Part shown: in pieces, positions 57,703 through 64,000 of the stretch
Numbering within the stretch: position 1 is the stretch's first letter
Layout of the letters: each line of letters starts with the position of its first letter
Source of the DNA: Enoplolaimus lenunculus
Lineage: Eukaryota; Nematoda; Enoplea; Enoplida; Thoracostomopsidae
Assembly: GCA_030248215.1 (NCBI GenBank)
Contig: JASANG010001107.1
Span: forward strand, 434,001-498,000
Direction: 5' to 3'
Length of the DNA stretch: 64,000 bases
Notes under the pieces: model-generated
Seen by the model: the letters and a program-made list of their open reading frames with translations, nothing else
Told to the model about the DNA's origin: nothing
Databases searched by the model: none
Position numbers and translations under genes: made by a program

Positions 57703-57999
57703 GACGAAAAGCTCACAAGCGAAGCGAGCGGGAAGCCAGGCGCAATTTTAGCATAATCATGATACAAAATTTTAATCTTGTATGGGTCCGGTGGGAGGAT
57801 TCTCCTAGATTCACAACACTAGATTTGCGTTTAATGTCTGTTGTACTGCGATTCAATTTTAAAATGAAAGAGAATACAAATACTGGATAATTGCGTTTTC
57901 AAACAAGCTAAGCAGAAGCGTTAAATCGCAAATTTTTACTTTTTTATGCCATAAAAATTGCGTTTCGCTTCTCGTTCGCTTCACTTGCGAAGCTTCGTT
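57703..57999. mobile_element. MITE with ~40-bp inverted ends
   Basis: ACGAAAAGCTCACAAGCGAA, then GCGAGCGGGAAGCC and GCGCAATTT at the left. Inverted at the right are ACGAAGCTTCGCAAGTGAAG, then CGAACGAGAAGCG and ACGCAATTT. The 71-codon open frame across the left end is not supported as a gene. Confidence 0.65.
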
Positions 58000-58795
58000 T
58001 ACTATAATAATCTAGAACCTCCACTGAAAGCAGCGGTAGCTTTTGGTAAACATTCCAGCAACCTTAGTTTAAACCCTAGAAACAATCGTTAATTTTTAGA
58101 CGGTGACAGCTTCTGTGAACTTCAAAATGGCGAAAAGAAAATTCCAGATTTCGCAGTTACGTTATGAAAACAGTTCGCTTGTTTCACACCAAGATCTTTC
58201 TAGCTGGCAAGGGTAACAGGATATTCGTTTCCGCTTCCGGTAAAAATCGGTCTGTTTTCGTTTCTTATCCGTTGCTGAAACATTGGGCTTTCCGCTGTGT
58301 TGTTTTTCGCTCAGTCATAGCTGAACAATTTTCAGTATATATGTCGCGCCCCAAACACCAATTTTCGTGGCTTTGCAACTGGGACGTCACAAACGACAAT
58401 TGCTGTTCATGGCCCCCAAACAACTACTGGAATGCAGACTAATTTTGCTTGGTTATTCAGGTTTGATTATACTCGAAAATCTGTCCTGCACTGTAATTAT
58501 TTGGTTTCATAATTATTTCCAAACTATAAATTAAACAAGGTTTATATATTTATGGGGAGAAGGATCAGAGAAATGCAATCTTATTGGCTAATCAAAACAA
58601 GAGAAATTCGGACTACGACTCTATGAATGAAAAATTTCGTTTGGGAGCCTAACGCCACATAGCCCGTTATCATATAGATCTGAGTAACTCGTTTAGCACT
58701 GTTTGGTTTTATCCGTATAGAAATAAAATCAGCATTACCCACATAACGTGGTATTCGATTAAACATTACGACACACACGCACACAGATTCGTATA

Positions 58796-59275
58796 CATGT
58801 CGTAGCCCATGTTTGCTAGTCCAGGGCGGAATTACGCCGTGGGCTATGTTGTAGCCCAAGCGGGCTAGTCCAGGGCGGAATTACGCCGTGGGCTATGTTG
58901 TAGCCCAAGTGGGCTAGTCCAGGGCGGAATTACGACTTGGGTTAGCCTACGGCGTAATTCTTTCTATGCAACAAGTGTACGCCCTGCGATTGGTTACTAC
59001 CTTAATGCCATACTTAAATACGATTGTCTGATCCGAATACTCTTCTTTGATTGATTGGCTAAGTATCGCCACCTGTTGGCTACCAAACAGTGTGTTTTAC
59101 TGATCTAAGTGGAATCAAGCAGGATTACGACTATATCAAGTATATAACCAATCAAAACACGCACAGTTTTATCGGACATGACTACGCCTTGTACTAGCCC
59201 AAGTCGTAATTCCGCTTTGGACTAGCCCAATTGGGAATTGGGTTGAATTACCACTTGGGCTACGACGTATAGACT
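58796..59275. mobile_element. Long-TIR MITE, family F, copy 2, with tandem ends
   Basis: The left end holds nearly three tandem units of about 49 bp (GTAGCCCAAGTGGGCTAGTC, then CAGGGCGGAATTACG). The right end is inverted (GAATTACCACTTGGGCTACG, then ACG), giving a hairpin-prone structure. The interior (GATTGGCTAAGTATCGCCAC, CAGGATTACGACTAT, AACCAATCAAAACACG) aligns with 43310-43715. Confidence 0.8.
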
Positions 59276-60989
59276 ATACAAACTTTGTTTAACTTATAGT
59301 TTGCAAATATGGTGCAGCCAAATAATTATTGTTCGTCGAGTTTTCTCGAACACAGTCAAGCCTGGTCAACCAATCATAAAGAGTTCCCATTTCAGAAGCT
59401 ACTTGCCTGTACAAACCTACAATCAAAGGCAGTTTGCATTCCAGTAGTTGTTTGGGCTGCTCCGAACAGCAGTTGTCGTTTGGGACATCCCAGTTGCGAG
59501 CTGGACCAAATAGCTGCTTGGGGCACTACATATATACCCATATATTTGTGCTGCATATGTGCCTTTTGAAATAAAACAACAAAGTAATTCTAAAATGTTA
59601 AAAAAATTTTGGGTCCAGCTGCTATTGTTTTCTGCAAAACTTTAGAAAGCCTGGTGAATTTTTGCATGTTTAAATTGTATTGACTACGTGGTGCAAGTAA
59701 CTCCTGAACTTTTGCGAGGAGCTTCGCAATTTATCACAATGTTTGCATTTAGTGCATCCTACTAAACTATGGAATACCACGTATGTAGCTGTCGCAGTTC
59801 GAATGTTTGAAAAGCTATTGCTAACTGTTGAGAGGTGCTACACACATTTGACAATATCTGGCCAAACTGTAGCTATAGTTGTTACCTTAGCGACGGGTTG
59901 CCATGTAAATAAAACGTTAATCTTAAAGAACATACAATATGTTTGCACAACGTTCCATGTTCTATACCACGAGCTTTGCTGCTTCCTATAACGACAAATT
60001 ACCTGCGAGCCCACTCATACTCACAAGCTTAAAACTGCGCAATATTGTTTTCAAATTAATTTTTGAAGCAACAGTTTTCACTTTTACGCCAATGAGGAAC
60101 AGCTATATTGAAACGGTTCCAGGATTTTCGAGTATTTTTAAGGCAATTCCTGCGTATCACGGTTTTCAACTTCGAAACTCGTTCAAAATTTCATAGAATG
60201 AAATAATCTCACTTATAATTTTTGAGATAAACCGCTTTTAAATTTGAAAACCGAAATTGTATATACTATGCAGAAGGCTACAAAATATATACATGATAGT
60301 TCACCGATATTAATCTCACTGGTCATTACTGAAGGTTAACAGTATTCTAGAACTAAATCTTTAGTTTAATTATATTTAGGTATATATTTATTTTACACCA
60401 TCATTAAATTTTAATCAACTTCATAATGTCATTATAACTAAAGAACCATGCGTCATCAGTGTAAATGTGACTAAGCTAGGTACAACATTTTATTATCGGC
60501 AAAACAGCGCTGATTCAAAAACAAAAATATGGTTTTTTTTCGGTTTCTTCTATCATCCACCAACTTAACAGTAGAAGCAACTGTAAATTATATCTGTAAT
60601 ACAGAGTTTTGTCCGACGTGTTCAATATTTCAAAATATGACCAGTTGTTGTTTTTCTCCACTCCACATCCACCGCTAATCGAGCGTCGACGTTGCCTCGG
60701 TGTTTGACGCCACTAAAGTTAACGGTGCGATTCGTGGTTCAGCGCTGTTATTAGCTTTGGTAACCTAGCTTTATGATGCAACATGTTTACTCATACAGCT
60801 AGATAACCAAAGAAAAAGACGGCGCTAATATACTTAAACAAGTCATCGGGTGTCGTTTTAGGCCACGATATCATGGTTACTTGACTGTTTGCAATCACAC
60901 CGCAGCAAAGAATACTTATTGGACGGACAAGAAGACCTATTGAGAGGGCAAAAACATAATCCTCACATAGAATTTGTTTATATTGACGA
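59276..60989. other. Gene-free stretch
   Basis: Open frames of 80-86 codons (59309-59569, 59743-59991, 59939-60196) have no family, splice or codon support. No repeat with clear termini was seen. Confidence 0.4.
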
Positions 60990-61033
60990 TAAATTTTCCA
61001 CCAAAGACAAACATTTCCGTCATGGTACACCAA

Positions 61034-61290
61034 GCTTAAAGAACAGATAGGATACTACATTAGTTCAGTATGCGAAGACTTAAATCCTAACCACCATAAA
61101 CTATGATAATTTTATGAGAACGGATCATTTCACTAAATTTTTTCAAACACAAACTTAAGAGATAACAGTTTCCTTGAGCAGACGGACTGATATACGCCAA
61201 AACTGCCTGTTTTTTGCGGTGTCGATGCCGATTCCCATACTCACGAAAAGTACAAATTATTACCGATACCGATTAATCGGCACATCCCTA
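61034..61290. repeat. Truncated family E MITE
   Basis: AAGAACAGATAGGATACTAC, GAAGACTTAAATCC and TTCAAACACAAAC align in order with 30150-30300. The right end is the inverse of TAGGGATGTGCCGATTAATC. The left terminus of the family is missing. Confidence 0.75.
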
Positions 61291-61295
61291 GTTAT

Positions 61296-63409
61296 TATCT
61301 CGTTTATTTAGCAAACAGCTTAGCATCTTCGAACAGTGCGCTTCCGCTAGGGTAATTAGTCACCAAAGACCGTTAGCTGCCTCCCAGACTTGAGTAGACT
61401 CAGTGTTTCTGTGCTGAATTAGTTTTGCGCATTGCTGTGCTGCTGCTGCTCCAACGAGAGGTATATAAGTTATATATTACGTACCGGAAAATGAAAGATA
61501 ACCAAAAACTCGTATTCCCAAATGCATGTGACGTTTTTGGCTATTACAAGAAGCCAGTGGTGCGCAATATATTAAATTCTAGAAATGGATGTATTAGGCT
61601 GGAAAAACCTACAATCAGTTGGTTGATGTATCTTCATCCCCGGACCAATGCTGAATATATTATTGGCTGTAACAAACCAGGTAAAACGCGATGCAATGCT
61701 GCAATTTTACCGTTTCTTTTACCCAAAAAGCATCGTTGTGCTTTATCTACATTTAACAGTTACATTTAAATCTATATCGATTAATGTATGAAATTCAGAA
61801 TGAACGTTGATAGTAAGTAATATTCTTTAGATTTAATCCAACCGTAATATTTGAAGAGGTAATCAGTTAGATATTCTAAAAGTAAAGATTTTATAATATT
61901 TTCAGATAAGTTCGTTTTCGCAGGAATAAGATTTGTCGTAAAGTCGTAACTCAACCTACAGAAGTATCTCTATTGGCAAGTGAACAGGGGTTATTGGCCG
62001 CAAGCGATCAATTAATAAGCATTCGAATTTATTATATACAATAGTAACATGGAGTATATACCACAAATTTATATTAATAAAGCTGAAGCGCCCACGATAT
62101 GTAATTTGTGGTATCGTAGCATTGATTTTTAGTATAGTTTTGGGTTAACATTATGTAAAAAACGAGTCCGCAACACCAGTAAACATTGGAGAGGCAGTAT
62201 TTTAAGATGGGTTGAAAATATTGGAACCATTTTAGCTGGAGTATTATATACAATTAAATTAATATTCTTATAAAGTTACGTAGTTATTTAGTGGAAACTG
62301 CGTATTAGAAGAAAGAACTAAAACGGTACAAATAAGTTAGCTGAAAAGCTGAATACAGAAATATTCGAATGAAATTGCAATTCAGCTGTAATTTGAACGA
62401 TATAACATTGGTTTATTCTGGCGACAATTGCAGGACTGAATTTCGGTCATATATTTAGCTCCCTGTCAGGTCGTAATTTTTGAAAACGATTTGGGAATCT
62501 TGAAGGCTTTTAAAACAAGCACTGCAGAGTATAGCAGAATATATGTAAAAACTTTATTGAACTGGCCTTAAAATTCGGAAAAATATTATTACGAGGGCTG
62601 ACGCACACTTGCCGTAAAAATTAGGACCCTGAACTGTCCAGATGTATAAGTAAAGCATACTTATACAGATTTTGATAAATCAGTATATTTTAAGTGAACA
62701 GCCATTAATTTACAAAATTGGTTATACAAACCGAGGGGTGTATGGTGGTGTAACCCCTCCTGCAAGTTCAGGAAAAACGAGAAAACCCGGTTACAATAAG
62801 TATTCCCTGTGGATTTTCGATTACAAATATTGATATTACCGTCCCCAAATGAAATCCTGGTAGAGTTCAAATGCAATCTATTTGGATTGATCATCATAGC
62901 TCCGCAATTCTGTTGAATTATAGCCTACGAAAAACGTTTCAGTTGTCCGAAACATTAAAAGAACTTTAAAAGAAACAGCAGTAGAGGGTTTGTGAACTGT
63001 GCCTGGACGCACAAAGCAAGTATTTGCAACAGCACGCAAGCGTGGAGTTCCGCTGAAGGCTCTTATTTTGCCGTTTGCTTGAGTTTTCGAAATTTTAACA
63101 TTTTGGTAGCGCTTAGGCTTCAGCTTACATTTTTAGGCATAAATTAGCGTTAGAAAATAGGAATAGAAGTGTAAAAGAAGTAACCATGAACGAATTTTAC
63201 AAGTAGAATAAAATATAAGCGTGGAATTTCAAAACTACAACACGTTTATTAGATAAATTCATGATAACTGCTTCGATAAAATCAACGCGAACGGTTCATT
63301 GATAAAAACGTAGCGTTTTATACGTTCAACTATGTGCCATTAAAAAGTTATACATATATTAAAATCATGTGTTGTAGATGCGACATAAATAAATACTGAA
63401 TGTATATAT
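61296..63409. other. Mostly gene-free stretch with one unplaced open frame
   Basis: A plus-strand 114-codon frame at 61425-61769 (with FPNACDVFGYYKKPVVRNIL) is the longest open frame in this part. It is not recognised, has no signal peptide, and has only a weak internal donor (CCAGGTAAAA at 61679). The rest is AT-rich without clear elements. Confidence 0.35.
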
Positions 63410-63781
63410 ATGTATTTGGCATCTAAAGAATGCAGTTTGCGTTGTGATAACAGTTTTAGTTTACTTTGTTCCTGTTGTAAGGGCGATTATTCTTCTGATA
63501 AAAGCAATCTACAACACAGGCTGAATAAATTTAGCAAAAGTCAATTGTACAAGTGTATTAGACAGCTACAACTAGATACTGTAATCAACACTGTGTACAA
63601 TGGCCATGATAGAGGATACGTCGGTTCTCGAAATATCAGGTAATACAAGGAAAATACAGTTTTCAAAGACTTTAGTAAATTTCACTAAATTCTATAGTCC
63701 AAAACATGATCTTATATATTTTCCAGGAATGAAATGCTGGCTACACTTGTGACTTGTAACAGTTTCCGTCAGGTTTGCTGA
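63410..63781 (+). CDS. Possible 3' exons of an unrecognised gene
   Basis: Exon 63410-63639 ends at a CAG-GTAATA donor, and the acceptor TATTTTCCAG at 63726 joins it in frame to 63727-63781. This replaces an immediate stop with RNEMLATLVTCNSFRQVC and a TGA. The joined frame is 94 residues if it starts at the ATG at 63410. It contains eight cysteines, five within the first 23 residues, and a Lys/Gln-rich middle (KSQLYKCIRQLQ). An alternative acceptor at 63457 (CAGTTTTAG) would make it an internal exon. I do not recognise the family; support is the splice geometry only. Confidence 0.35.
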
Positions 63782-64000
63782 GCGCTATAAAAGTGAATTG
63801 ATAAACGCTTAAACTGAACATTGTCTGTACTTAAATTTGCGAATAGTTTATAGACACTTTGTTCACAAATCATTACTGGCGACTTGTTGCTAATCTTTAG
63901 GGGCAGTTATCTTTAATATGAAAGTTAAAATTGCACTACTAATCAAAAGCTTTAAATTTGTACAAGTAGGCCAAATTCATTGACGGATCCGGGTCCGTAG
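63782..64000. other. Window end, no feature recognised
   Basis: AT-rich sequence. The last 20 bases (GACGGATCCGGGTCCG) look like the GGATCC-type end of another hAT-like element that would continue past the window. Confidence 0.3.

Noticed and set aside
1-64000. LTR retrotransposons, endogenous viruses, Polintons or CRISPR arrays
   Set aside because: No long terminal repeats, capsid, envelope, integrase or reverse-transcriptase motifs, and no spaced identical short repeats of CRISPR type, were recognised on either strand.

Overview
The window is an AT-rich, intron-bearing animal sequence. A nematode is the best guess. Several short (TTAGGC)n tracts, the nematode telomere hexamer, lie inside it (13113-13135, 44305-44323 and weaker ones). 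The genes have short exons, GT-AG introns and homopolymer-rich proteins. Long introns and the heavy load of small transposons suggest a large, repeat-rich genome. An enoplean or mermithid-like worm is possible, but that is inference only.

Four multi-exon genes are well supported; every splice junction used keeps the reading frame. (1) 2069-7984 (+): cytosolic phenylalanyl-tRNA synthetase alpha subunit (FARSA), with its N-terminus missing or outside the window. (2) 13763-19427 (+): a UBA-like domain (UBALD/FAM100) gene with a very long low-complexity tail and three possible 3' ends. (3) 28126-38372 (-): a LASP homologue (LIM, nebulin repeats, polyQ linker, SH3), 375 residues from 9 exons. (4) 48748-55820 (-): a 7-exon gene for an unrecognised 601-residue Ser/Gln-rich, partly coiled-coil protein. 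A two-exon gene at 45187-47103 (+) encodes a 203-residue secreted Asp/Trp-, Pro- then Arg-rich protein. A possible gene end lies at 63410-63781 (+).

Most of the rest is non-autonomous DNA transposons. At least six families have hAT-like CAGGG/TAGGG ends and 8-bp target-site duplications (exact at 10044/10443, 11148/11480, 24583/24940, 30096/30472, 35674/36058). One family still carries pieces of a hAT transposase C-terminal dimerisation domain (556-1172, 34430-34575, 38743-39383). A separate group has GGCC ends. Its members are short elements with a TTAGGC-like core (3897-4028, exact 8-bp duplication; 21001-21138; 9858-9978) and a 2.4-kb fold-back element (21260-23651). The fold-back element holds two opposed minisatellite arrays and is inserted, with an exact 8-bp duplication, into another MITE whose intact relative lies 1 kb away. 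This GGCC group is the most likely undescribed system here.

Other structure: a ~155-bp satellite array at 41240-42800, interrupted by a 446-bp TA-flanked Tc1/mariner-type MITE; a ~35-bp minisatellite (42820-43062); a 57-bp hairpin present twice; two tRNA-like sequences (39411-39480 and 40150-40228); long-TIR MITEs at 48203-48530, 57703-57999, 43310-43715 and 58796-59275; and a cluster of TCAYGTGA-type palindromes at 51068-51380. No LTR, Polinton or other virus-like remains were recognised.
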